Origin: T1SED10-198M sp003554345 [NCBI: Candidatus Sumerlaeota bacterium]
Lineage (GTDB): Bacteria > Sumerlaeota > T1SED10-198M
Direction: 5' to 3'
Length of the DNA stretch: 8,885 bases
Assembly: GCA_003554345.1 (NCBI GenBank)
Contig: PWGE01000300.1
Span: 1 to 8,885, forward strand
Part shown: in pieces, positions 1 through 5,886 of the stretch
Layout: each line of letters opens with the position of its first letter
Numbering within the stretch: the stretch's first letter is position 1
Translations under genes and position numbers: made by a program
Notes under the pieces: model-generated
Told to the model about the DNA's origin: nothing
The model's input: only the letters and a program-made list of their open reading frames with translations
Databases searched by the model: none

Positions 1-1
1 G

Positions 2-667
2 CTCTCTCATGAATTACGAACACCTTTAACATGTATCAAAGGGGCTATCCCGGTATTACAAAGCAGACCCTCTTTTAAAGAAGATGATCAGCTGAGCATT
101 AAAATGCTTGATATTATCGAACGCAACGCCAATCAACTTTTAAAAATAATAAACAACATGCTGGATGTAGCATGCATTCAAAAAAACAGCCTGGGACTGC
201 ATTTTTCTACTTTTTCGCCCTCTGAAATCATCAGGGAAATAAAAAAAGAAACCGAAGCATCCCTTAAGAAAAAAAGACTTGACCTCCATATTCATATGGA
301 TCGTCTTCCAGATTTAAAGGCGGACAAAAATAAAATCAAAAAAGCGTGGTATAATATTGTCGAAAACAGCATTAAATTCAGCTCAGAGGGAAGCAGTATA
401 CATATTCGCTGTCATCATGACAAAAAAGAAGATGCTCTTATTTTTTCTGTCAGAGATGAAGGACGGGGCATTGCTCCAGGGAATTCTGATAAAATTTTCA
501 CTCTTTTCTGGCAACAGGACAGCTCTCATACAAGAGAAGCAGGAGGAAGCGGATTGGGATTATATATTGCCAAAAACATAATCAATGCTCATAATGGAAA
601 CATATGGTTCGAACACAATAAAACAAGGGGTGTGACTTTTTATACCCGGTTATTCTTAAAAAAATGA
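2..667 (+). CDS. Sensor histidine kinase, C-terminal part (5' end outside window)
   Basis: This is the kinase core of a two-component sensor, which autophosphorylates on histidine and passes the phosphate to a response regulator. The frame is open to the window edge, so the 5' end is missing. The first visible residues are the H-box SHELRTPLT, with the phospho-accepting His at 8-10. The ATG at 104 lies inside the dimerisation domain and is not the start. The HATPase domain follows: an N-box with NIVENSIKFS near 350-380, a G1 box DEGRGI near 454-470, an F-box FTLFWQQ, and a G2 box GGSGLGLYIAK near 542-575. All key ATP-binding motifs look intact. Sensor and membrane domains are out of view, so the stimulus is unknown. 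Its stop codon overlaps a possible ATG at 664, but the next gene probably starts at 679. The receiver gene directly downstream is the likely partner. Confidence 0.95.
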   Translation, partial: LSHELRTPLTCIKGAIPVLQSRPSFKEDDQLSIKMLDIIERNANQLLKIINNMLDVACIQKNSLGLHFSTFSPSEIIREIKKETEASLKKKRLDLHIHMDRLPDLKADKNKIKKAWYNIVENSIKFSSEGSSIHIRCHHDKKEDALIFSVRDEGRGIAPGNSDKIFTLFWQQDSSHTREAGGSGLGLYIAKNIINAHNGNIWFEHNKTRGVTFYTRLFLKK

Positions 668-673
668 AAGGAG
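667..673 (+). promoter_or_regulatory. Ribosome binding site deciding the response regulator start
   Basis: AAAGGAG lies 5 nt before the ATG at 679, an ideal distance. An upstream in-frame ATG at 664 overlaps the kinase stop codon and would put this purine-rich site inside the coding region. The site therefore favours 679 as the start. Confidence 0.75.
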
Positions 674-678
674 ATGTT

Positions 679-1050
679 ATGAATAAAAAGCGCCTTGTTC
701 TCATTGCAGATGATGAACAGGATACAAGGGAGATCCTGGAAGTATTGCTCACTGAAGCCGGATATAATGTTATCAGTGCTTATGACGGTGTCGATACCAT
801 GGACAAGATAAACAATCAGCATCCTGATCTCGTAATACTGGATATTATGATGCCTCTGATTGATGGACTGGAAGTATGTCGACGTATTAAAGGAGAGCAA
901 AGCACCCGTGATATCAAGGTTATTATGCTATCCGCTGCTGATGAAAAAGGTTTCATACAATCAGCCGAAAAGAGCGGAGCTGATGATTATATGGTCAAAC
1001 CCTTTGAGTCCAGAGAACTCTTGTCAAAAGTGGCCAGATTTTACCAATAA
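679..1050 (+). CDS. Stand-alone receiver-domain response regulator (CheY-like)
   Basis: A single REC domain of 123 residues with no output domain. The visible residues are the acidic pair D11-D12, phospho-acceptor D55 in VILDIMMP, switch residue S85 in IMLSAAD, and K107 in the VKPF motif, so all catalytic positions are present. The start at 679 is chosen for its Shine-Dalgarno site. The ATG at 664 would add only five residues (MKGDV). Such proteins act by phosphorylation-dependent protein binding or as phosphorelay intermediates rather than by binding DNA directly. The gene follows the histidine kinase with an 11-nt gap, so the two very likely form a cognate pair. It precedes purM by 26 nt on the same strand, suggesting cotranscription, though a functional link to purine synthesis is not implied. 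The downstream target cannot be told from this window. Confidence 0.93.
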   Translation: MNKKRLVLIADDEQDTREILEVLLTEAGYNVISAYDGVDTMDKINNQHPDLVILDIMMPLIDGLEVCRRIKGEQSTRDIKVIMLSAADEKGFIQSAEKSGADDYMVKPFESRELLSKVARFYQ

Positions 1051-1076
1051 CTGCTTAAGGAAAGAACCACCATTTT

Positions 1077-2087
1077 ATGAGCACTTATAAGCAATCCGGT
1101 ATAGATATAGAAAAAGCCAATAAATTAGTAGACTTCTTGAAAAAGAAAAACCCCTCAATTGGAGGTTTCGGGGGAGCCTTTCCTCTGAAGGGTTTTTTGC
1201 AGGAGATGAATGATCCTTTACTGGTATCCGGTGCTGATGGAGTAGGTACAAAAATCATGCTGGCACGCCAATGTAACAGCTATTCACAAATAGGAATTGA
1301 CCTGGTTGCTATGTCAGTAAACGACATTCTGACCTGTGGTGCCACCCCTCTCTTCTTTCTGGATTATCTGGCGGTAGGTAAAATAGACCTGCAAAAAGAC
1401 CAGGCTTTACTCGATGGTATCATAGAGGGATGCCGACTGGCTCATTGTACATTGCTGGGCGGAGAGACAGCAGAAATGCCTGGCATGTATGAAGCTGATG
1501 AGGTTGAACTGGCCGGCTTTGCCGTTGGCCTGGTTGACAAAAAAATGCTTCTGACAGGGGAAAGTATTCAGCCAGGAGATATTCTGGTCGGCTTTCCTTC
1601 CTCCGGTCTGCACAGCAATGGATATACTCTTGTAAGACATATTATCGACAAATACAACCTATCACTTGATCTAACCCCCTTTGATGAGAATACTTCCCTG
1701 GGAGAAATTCTCCTTACTCCCACAAAAATATACTCCGATCCCTGTCTTGATCTCTTTTCCATGAATGTATTCAAAGGTCTGGCACACATAACCGGTGGAG
1801 GAATTCCAGGTAACCTGCAACGTATATTACCAGAATACACTCAGGCCTGCCTTGATAAAAGAAACTGGGATCGCCCACCAGTATTTTCTTTTCTTCAGGA
1901 AAAGGGCAATATAAAAGAAGAGGAAATGTTTAAAGTGTTTAATATGGGATTGGGAATGATAGGCGTTATAGCGTCGGAATCTTTAGTAAAACTGAAGGAC
2001 TTTGCCCGCCAGCACAATGAAGACTTCTATATTATCGGTTCTGTCGATAAAAATGATAACCCCCAGCCTGAAGTTCACATTAACTGA
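1077..2087 (+). CDS. purM: Phosphoribosylformylglycinamidine cyclo-ligase (AIR synthetase)
   Basis: PurM catalyses the ATP-dependent ring closure of formylglycinamidine ribonucleotide to aminoimidazole ribonucleotide, step five of cytosolic de novo purine synthesis. At 336 residues it is close to the usual family length. The family motifs appear in order: a glycine-rich GGFGGAFPL near residue 29, DGVGTK at 54-59, DLVAMSVNDIL near 75, GGETAEMPGMY at 128-138, HSNGYTLVR, LLTPTKIY, AHITGGGIPGN near 236, and FNMGLGM towards the end. No key motif is missing. An AAGGA element near 1057 lies rather far from the ATG but is the best ribosome binding site. No other pur gene lies in the window, so purM sits outside any local purine operon. 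It is probably cotranscribed with the two-component genes before it and the small membrane protein after it. Confidence 0.97.
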   Translation: MSTYKQSGIDIEKANKLVDFLKKKNPSIGGFGGAFPLKGFLQEMNDPLLVSGADGVGTKIMLARQCNSYSQIGIDLVAMSVNDILTCGATPLFFLDYLAVGKIDLQKDQALLDGIIEGCRLAHCTLLGGETAEMPGMYEADEVELAGFAVGLVDKKMLLTGESIQPGDILVGFPSSGLHSNGYTLVRHIIDKYNLSLDLTPFDENTSLGEILLTPTKIYSDPCLDLFSMNVFKGLAHITGGGIPGNLQRILPEYTQACLDKRNWDRPPVFSFLQEKGNIKEEEMFKVFNMGLGMIGVIASESLVKLKDFARQHNEDFYIIGSVDKNDNPQPEVHIN

Positions 2088-2098
2088 TCATACTCTTT

Positions 2099-2473
2099 AT
2101 GTTACGTTCTATAATAAAAGATATACTTCAAAATTATTTTAAAGACCCTTCTTTATCTGCCGGAGAAAAATATGCGCCTGTTCTGTTGGGCATTCTGCTG
2201 CCTGTTTTGTTATTTTTTGGACTGATCCTTTTCTATCCTGACTCTTTGACGACCTTTCAAACCATTCTCCTGTTCCTGTTAGTCTTCCTCATAGTGATGA
2301 TAACCTCAGCTCGTATTATCTGGGGATACCTGCCCCGCTACCTCTTTAAGAATTTTGAAGATCAACATCAGCAAACAAATTCCACGAAAAGTCCTTCTTC
2401 TGAGGAAGATGGCGACGCAGTGGAAGTAGAATATGAAGTGGTCGATAAAGAAAACAGCGATAATGACCAGTAA
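2099..2473 (+). CDS. Unrecognised two-helix membrane protein with acidic tail
   Basis: A 124-residue protein I do not recognise. Residues 1-24 form a short amphipathic N-terminus. Two strongly hydrophobic segments follow at about 26-47 and 53-75, separated by a short turn containing YPDSL, which fits a helical hairpin in the inner membrane. The stretch YLPRYLF then leads into a hydrophilic tail from about 85 to 124, rich in Glu, Asp, Ser and Thr (SSEEDGDAVEVEYEVVDKE), probably disordered. The positive charges around the second helix suggest a cytoplasmic tail. The gene begins 11 nt after purM with no good Shine-Dalgarno site, so translation may depend on ribosomes finishing purM. Length, composition and placement make it a real gene, but no function can be assigned. 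Confidence 0.8.
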   Translation: MLRSIIKDILQNYFKDPSLSAGEKYAPVLLGILLPVLLFFGLILFYPDSLTTFQTILLFLLVFLIVMITSARIIWGYLPRYLFKNFEDQHQQTNSTKSPSSEEDGDAVEVEYEVVDKENSDNDQ

Positions 2474-2501
2474 ACGCTGTCAGAATATAAAAGGAAGCTC
2501 C

Positions 2502-2536
2502 ACCAGAAGAGGTTAAGTGCTTCTTCTGGTTTCTTA
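2502..2536 (+). terminator. Probable terminator between convergent gene groups
   Basis: ACCAGAAGA at 2502-2510 pairs perfectly with TCTTCTGGT at 2522-2530 around an 11-nt loop that can close further by G-U and G-C pairs. A short, imperfect T-run (TTTCTT) overlaps and follows the stem. It lies 29 nt after the membrane-protein stop codon, between converging operons, where a terminator is expected. The weak T-tract lowers confidence. A second perfect hairpin, CGGAAG-ACG-CTTCCG, follows at 2537-2551. Confidence 0.5.
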
Positions 2537-2634
2537 CGGAAGACGCTTCCGGTCTTATATATTTGCATTATTGCATGAAGCAGCCCTTGAAACCCATGAC
2601 CCGACCAGAATGTTGCAGTTAACTCAATTTCCCA

Positions 2635-3435
2635 TCAGTCCTGCTGTTCTTTTTCATTTCGTTTGGCTTCATTCCATGATGAATCAAGTTCTTCCAGGCT
2701 CATCTCAGAAAAGGAAACATTTTTATCATAGAGTTCATTTTCAATATGCCTGAAACGCCGCAGGAACTTAACAATAGTTTTTTGCAGAGCCTGTTCCGGA
2801 TGCACTTCCAGAAAACGGGCATAATTGACCAGAGTAAAAAGTAAATCACCAAATTCTTCTTCTATTTTGTCTTTATCATGATCATGCGTTGCCTGTTTTA
2901 ATTCCTCAATCTCCTCCCGAATTTTTTCAAGGACTTCTTTTTTTTCTTCCCAGTCAAAACCCACTTTAGATGCCCTGCTTTGAATACGATGAGCTTTTAA
3001 TAATGCAGGGAGATGCTTCGGAATGCCTTCCAGTATAGACTTTTTTTCAGGTTTTTCTTTCTTTTTCAGTTTCTCCCAATTTGCATGAACTGTCTTAACT
3101 TCAGTTACATGAAGATCACCAAACACATGAGGATGACGATATTTTAACTTGGTTGAAAGAGTCTCAAAAACATCTGCAATATCGTATTCTTCTTTCTCTT
3201 CTGCTATCTGACAGTGAAAGAGGACCTGCAGGAAAACATCGCCGAGTTCTTCCCGAACTTTTTTCGGGTCTTCTTCTTCAATGGCCTCTACTAATTCATA
3301 TGCCTCTTCTATAAGATACGGCACAAGAGATTTATGGCTTTGTTTTTTATCCCAGGGACAACCATCTTCTGAACGTAATCTTTGCATCACCCCTACAATA
3401 TCCAGAAAAGTTTCTATCTTTCGTTTATCGCTCAT
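2635..3435 (-). CDS. mazG: Nucleoside triphosphate pyrophosphohydrolase MazG
   Basis: MazG hydrolyses (d)NTPs to the monophosphates plus pyrophosphate, cleaning aberrant nucleotides from the cytosolic pool; in E. coli it also affects ppGpp and MazEF toxicity. At 266 residues it matches the two-domain E. coli form (about 263). The N-terminal domain has GCPWDKKQSHKSL near residue 25, the metal-binding EExxE at 43-47 (EEAYE) and ExxD at 63-66 (ELGD). A second MazG domain near 170-205 repeats the pattern with EEIEEL and EEEFGDLLF, the catalytic half in the E. coli enzyme. Start choice: the ATG overlaps the stop of trmH as ATGA at 3432-3435, with AAGGA upstream, so the two genes are translationally coupled. 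No mazEF-like genes are visible. The 160-nt region after its stop holds hairpins but no convincing minus-strand T-tract. Confidence 0.95.
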   Translation of the reverse strand: MSDKRKIETFLDIVGVMQRLRSEDGCPWDKKQSHKSLVPYLIEEAYELVEAIEEEDPKKVREELGDVFLQVLFHCQIAEEKEEYDIADVFETLSTKLKYRHPHVFGDLHVTEVKTVHANWEKLKKKEKPEKKSILEGIPKHLPALLKAHRIQSRASKVGFDWEEKKEVLEKIREEIEELKQATHDHDKDKIEEEFGDLLFTLVNYARFLEVHPEQALQKTIVKFLRRFRHIENELYDKNVSFSEMSLEELDSSWNEAKRNEKEQQD

Positions 3436-4052
3436 GATTTCATTTTCCTTTCAGGGGAAGAAGAGAAAGGGGCATTTTCCAACCACTCTTCTCTAACCTT
3501 CTTAAATATCTGAGGAGACATCTTGGTTTGAGTATAATCCCCTGCTGACATTCTCTGCCTTAAAGCTTCATATATTGTAACCGCAGTAGCCACAGAAACA
3601 TTAAGACTCTGGACCATTCCCATCATTGGCACCCGGAAAGTAAAATCCGCCTGCTGTGCCGCTTCAGAAGACACACCAGAGTGCTCATTACCCACTACTA
3701 TTGCCGTTTTCTTTCTTAAATCAAGGTCATAAAGATTACAGGAAGAAGAATGAAGAGCAGTAGCTCCAATAATAAAGCCCTCAGAACGAAGAAAGTCATA
3801 ACATTGTTGAATTGAAGAGTGATGATAGCTTTTCACCCATTTCAAAGCACTGGAAGAACTCTTCGAACTGAGCTCCGGAAATTCCTGGTCATGATATACC
3901 AGGTGTACTGCAAACACACCCACCGCATCACAGGTTCGCAAGATGGCAGAAACATTATGCGGATCGGTTATATCTTCTACTACCACAGTAAGATCTGTCT
4001 GACGATGAGACAGGACTTTTTCAATTTTAGCTTTTCTTTGGGTTGTGGTCAC
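3432..4052 (-). CDS. trmH: tRNA (guanosine-2'-O-)-methyltransferase TrmH (SpoU family)
   Basis: A SPOUT-fold enzyme that methylates the ribose 2'-OH of G18 in the tRNA D-loop using S-adenosylmethionine. Three SpoU motifs are present: motif 1 DPHNVSAILRTCDAVGV with N33 and R39, motif 2 AIVVGNEHSGVS at 117-128, and motif 3 VPMMGMVQSLNVSVA at 141-155 containing N151. The N-terminus (SHRQTDLTVVVEDITDPHN) resembles E. coli TrmH closely, supporting TrmH over other SpoU enzymes. It is shorter (206 versus about 229 residues), mainly because the C-terminal extension differs. The best start is GTG at 4052: the frame stays open upstream to a stop near 4112 but holds no ATG, and the N-terminus from GTG aligns well. 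The Shine-Dalgarno site is weak. mazG overlaps its stop codon, so the two share a transcript. Confidence 0.93.
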   Translation of the reverse strand: MTTTQRKAKIEKVLSHRQTDLTVVVEDITDPHNVSAILRTCDAVGVFAVHLVYHDQEFPELSSKSSSSALKWVKSYHHSSIQQCYDFLRSEGFIIGATALHSSSCNLYDLDLRKKTAIVVGNEHSGVSSEAAQQADFTFRVPMMGMVQSLNVSVATAVTIYEALRQRMSAGDYTQTKMSPQIFKKVREEWLENAPFSSSPERKMKS

Positions 4053-4130
4053 TTGTTTTGATTCCGTGTCTATTTGACTTACTGCAGGTTTATCAAAAAC
4101 AGAAAAAGATTAACAGTAAATAACATAAAG

Positions 4131-4166
4131 AAAAAAGACGACCCACCCCACCAGGGGCAGGTCATC
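4131..4166 (-). terminator. Rho-independent terminator of pal
   Basis: On the minus strand GATGACC (4166-4160) pairs with GGTCGTC (4143-4137) with one G-U pair. After a two-base internal mismatch, CCCC pairs with GGGG around a TGGT loop. Six T residues follow immediately (4136-4131). It lies 34 nt after the pal stop codon. The GC-rich stem and clean T-tract make it the clearest terminator in the window. Confidence 0.88.
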
Positions 4167-4199
4167 AATTTTCTATAGGCCATCAGTGAGTGTCTCTAA

Positions 4200-4775
4200 T
4201 TAGTCTGGAAGACGTTTAAATTCAGCTCTTCTGTTCTTTGCCCACGCTTCTTCTGTTGGTCGAGGATCTACTGGTCGGGATTCACCATAGCTGATGATTT
4301 CCATGCGATCCTGTTCAATGCCCAGCATCATAAGATAGTGCATCACAGATTTAGCTCGTCTCTCACCCAACCCGATGTTATATTGCTCAGTGCCTCGCTC
4401 GTCGCAATGTCCTTCAATTAAAATCCTGACATCAGGATTTTCAAGTAACCATTGTGCATTTCTCTTCAGGGTTTCTTTAGCAGGTGGAAGAAGCTCGGAA
4501 GAATCAAAAGCAAAGTACACCACTTCTAAAATAGATTCTTCACCTGGATGGGTTGGTCTGTCTACCCGTAATTCATCTTCTGATGGAATATCTCTTACGT
4601 CTGTATCAGGATCGGGCGGTAAAACAGCATCATCATCAGGAACCTCAACAACATCAGCTGAGGGATCGTCACGTCTATCCATACGGAACAATCTCCGTAA
4701 TTGCGCACACCCTGTAAACAGGAATGCAACGATAACACACATCACAATTAAACGGGCACTTCTTGGGTAGTTCAT
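4200..4775 (-). CDS. pal: Peptidoglycan-associated lipoprotein Pal (OmpA domain)
   Basis: Pal is an outer-membrane lipoprotein whose periplasmic OmpA-like domain binds peptidoglycan and works with TolB to keep the envelope together and aid constriction at division. The 191-residue protein has a signal peptide with a hydrophobic core at about 9-20 and lipobox FTGC, giving lipidated C23. Phe at -3 is less usual than Leu. A linker at about 35-75 is unusually rich in Asp, Glu and Pro. The OmpA domain fills about 85-191, with [37 protein letters not shown] and the C-terminal NRRAEF. The start has an excellent AAGGAGG at 4787-4793, 11 nt upstream. No tolQRAB or ybgF-like gene is adjacent, unlike the classical tol-pal operon, and the gene has its own candidate promoter and strong terminator. 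Another OmpA-family lipoprotein role is possible but the Pal signature is strong. Confidence 0.95.
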   Translation of the reverse strand: MNYPRSARLIVMCVIVAFLFTGCAQLRRLFRMDRRDDPSADVVEVPDDDAVLPPDPDTDVRDIPSEDELRVDRPTHPGEESILEVVYFAFDSSELLPPAKETLKRNAQWLLENPDVRILIEGHCDERGTEQYNIGLGERRAKSVMHYLMMLGIEQDRMEIISYGESRPVDPRPTEEAWAKNRRAEFKRLPD

Positions 4776-4820
4776 AGCGGCAAGAGCCTCCTTCTATAAA
4801 AGTATTTACAAACACCTTAA

Positions 4821-4848
4821 ATTAAATCTTTAAATTCTTAAAAGTCAA
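4821..4848 (-). promoter_or_regulatory. Candidate sigma-70-type promoter of pal
   Basis: On the minus strand TTGACT (4848-4843) and TTTAAT (4826-4821) are separated by 16 bp, each one base from consensus. Transcription would begin near 4814, giving a leader of about 40 nt with the AAGGAGG site. A perfect TATAAT at 4855-4850 is an alternative -10 but lacks a good -35. The AT-rich setting makes chance matches likely. Confidence 0.45.
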
Positions 4849-4895
4849 GATTATAAGTAGAAAACTTCTACAGAGATAACAGGGGTTACCAGTCT

Positions 4896-5075
4896 TTAAT
4901 AGCGGGTAAAGAATGAGTCCAATATCAGAGCAATCACTCCAACAAGGATAGAATAACCAAAAAGTTTGATAGCTCTTCTTAATATGTTTCTCCGGTTTAT
5001 AGTCCAGTCAACAGTTAAAGAGTATACCCAGACAATCAGTACTCCTAAAAAAATAAAAGAAAAAAGGTATATCAT
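4896..5075 (-). CDS. Small 59-residue membrane protein overlapping the DUF6677-like gene
   Basis: A short open frame of 59 residues beginning MIYLFSFIFLGVLIVWVYSL and ending DSFFTRY before a TAA. Its ATG overlaps the TGA of the upstream membrane-protein gene as ATGA (5072-5075), a classic sign of translational coupling, with AAGAAGG about 6 nt before the ATG inside that gene. Two hydrophobic segments at about 2-20 and 37-53 are joined by a positively charged loop (NRRNILRRAIK), predicting a two-helix inner-membrane hairpin with the loop in the cytoplasm. I recognise no family. The exact overlap, complete membrane topology and lack of any competing frame argue for a real gene. It may act as a partner or stabiliser of the protein encoded just upstream, which is inference. 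The remaining 100 nt to the pal leader hold short hairpins only. Confidence 0.72.
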   Translation of the reverse strand: MIYLFSFIFLGVLIVWVYSLTVDWTINRRNILRRAIKLFGYSILVGVIALILDSFFTRY

Positions 5076-5479
5076 TTGACCTTCTTAAGTATATGGTCGT
5101 ATATCTTTATATTACAGTAATAATTGAGACCACCAACCACAAGAAGATAATAACTTCCCAGGTCAAAAAGTGGCGGATAAGTTCGATGGACCATTTCCCC
5201 CATATATTCAATTTCGGGGCTTGCCGTTGAAATGAAGAGTGAAATCCAGGCTGGTAGCCCGAATAACATCTGGCACCAGAAAGTGAGATAACCGAGCGGG
5301 TTAAAGAAACCAGGTGGAGACTGGTACTCTCCGGGCAATACCACTGCCCCGTCAAAAAGAAAAAGACCGAGAAAAAAAGTGACATACAGTAAGGGGAAAA
5401 TCAAAAGAAATCTTTTTTTTTCACCGCAGAACAGATAAGGAAAACCCGGAATTATGAAACCCGTAAGCGAAAGCCACAT
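5072..5479 (-). CDS. Small polytopic membrane protein, DUF6677-like
   Basis: A 135-residue membrane protein. The start MWLSLTGFIIPGFPYLFCGEKKRFLLIF resembles the family of small proteins opening with a helix, a Pro-Gly-rich turn, then a Gly plus basic cluster before the second helix. Hydrophobic segments lie near 4-17, 24-44, 62-83 and 107-120. The ending, DLGSYYLLVVGGLNYYCNIKIYDHI, matches what I recall of the DUF6677 family (its EIGTTYLLVAGLLNLL...YD pattern). The family assignment is from memory and moderate; no biochemical role is known to me. The ATG at 5479 has GAGG about 7 nt upstream. It begins 32 nt after tRNA-Val with no terminator between, so it is probably read from the tRNA promoter, and it overlaps the next small membrane gene by ATGA. 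The C-terminal tail ILKKVK is basic and probably cytoplasmic. Confidence 0.82.
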   Translation of the reverse strand: MWLSLTGFIIPGFPYLFCGEKKRFLLIFPLLYVTFFLGLFLFDGAVVLPGEYQSPPGFFNPLGYLTFWCQMLFGLPAWISLFISTASPEIEYMGEMVHRTYPPLFDLGSYYLLVVGGLNYYCNIKIYDHILKKVK

Positions 5480-5511
5480 TCATATACCTCGAAGGAGAAT
5501 AATGTATACAA

Positions 5512-5588
<77 letters not shown>

Positions 5589-5592
5589 GACC

Positions 5593-5667
5593 TGGTAGCG
5601 CCACGGGGATTCGAACCCCGGTCCCAGGACTGAGAATCCTGTGTCCTAACCCCTAGACGATGGCGCC
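5593..5667 (-). tRNA. tRNA-Glu (anticodon CTC)
   Basis: A 75-nt cloverleaf on the minus strand: acceptor GGCGCCA against TGGCGCT, giving a G1-U72 wobble at the end; anticodon arm CAGGA-TTCTCAG-TCCTG with anticodon CTC; T-arm CGGGG-TTCGAAT-CCCCG; discriminator A and encoded CCA. It decodes GAG. A second, TTC-anticodon isoacceptor for GAA must lie elsewhere. It is the first gene behind the promoter at 5685-5712. Confidence 0.97.
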
Positions 5668-5684
5668 TTTTTCCTGCCTTCATT

Positions 5685-5712
5685 ATTGTACTTTCTTTTT
5701 CTTAGCTGTCAA
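5685..5712 (-). promoter_or_regulatory. Strong sigma-70-type promoter of the tRNA operon
   Basis: On the minus strand a perfect -35 TTGACA (5712-5707), a 16-bp spacer and -10 TACAAT (5690-5685, one mismatch) place the start about 10 nt before tRNA-Glu. This near-consensus match is typical of stable-RNA promoters and suits its position exactly. Confidence 0.8.
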
Positions 5713-5772
5713 ATTATTTCCCATATCTTTCCCCGCTAATGCCTTAAATACAAAAAACTTCCGGTCTTTTTT

Positions 5773-5783
5773 TGCTATATACT
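5773..5783 (+). promoter_or_regulatory. Candidate extended -10 promoter of the hydrolase gene
   Basis: TGC followed by TATATA (5776-5781), overlapping TATACT at 5778-5783, forms an extended -10 element after a T-run. No good -35 is seen. Transcription from about 5790 would give a leader of nearly 100 nt before the ATG at 5887, containing the hairpin at 5821-5837. It is divergent from the tRNA promoter about 60 bp away. Confidence 0.35.
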
Positions 5784-5820
5784 ATTCAGACTTTTAAATA
5801 CAAAATATTAAGAGGGAGTG

Positions 5821-5841
5821 TGCCTGAAAATCAGGCATTTT
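5821..5841 (+). promoter_or_regulatory. Terminator-like hairpin in the hydrolase leader
   Basis: TGCCTGA (5821-5827) pairs perfectly with TCAGGCA (5831-5837) around an AAA loop and is followed by TTTT and more T-rich sequence. The form is that of a small intrinsic terminator or attenuator, and it sits between the candidate promoter and the chosen start codon. The short T-run and lack of an obvious competing structure keep this tentative. Confidence 0.4.
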
Positions 5842-5871
5842 GCTGTTCTACTCTTTTTTGCTATATTGAGC

Positions 5872-5877
5872 GAGGGG
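5872..5877 (+). promoter_or_regulatory. Ribosome binding site deciding the hydrolase start
   Basis: GAGGGG lies 9 nt before the ATG at 5887. The alternative in-frame GTG at 5818 has purines (AGAGGGA) directly against it, too close for good initiation. This supports 5887. Confidence 0.7.
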
Positions 5878-5886
5878 AATGCAACC

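Noticed and set aside
104-667. Histidine kinase gene starting at ATG 104
   Set aside because: The frame stays open to the window edge and encodes the H-box at 5-31, so the ATG is internal.
2517-2753. Plus-strand open frame across the mazG 3' end
   Set aside because: It overlaps the conserved mazG coding sequence in antisense, covers the terminator hairpin and shows no protein-like features.
4375-4770. Plus-strand open frame antisense to pal
   Set aside because: It is Ser/Thr-rich antisense of a well-supported gene with no ribosome binding site or family resemblance.
4857-4890. Hairpins GTAGAA/TTCTAC and GGTAAC/GTTATC as a terminator after the small membrane gene
   Set aside because: The stems are short and neither is followed by a T-tract on the minus strand.
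5859-5867. Second extended -10 (TGC-TATATT) directly before the hydrolase gene
   Set aside because: It would start transcription at about 5874, inside the ribosome binding site, so it is unlikely to serve this gene.
5818-5886. GTG start giving the hydrolase an N-terminal signal-like extension
   Set aside because: The Shine-Dalgarno sequence abuts the GTG, the region holds a hairpin, and family members begin at the MKITFLGTG position. It is kept only as a question in the findings.
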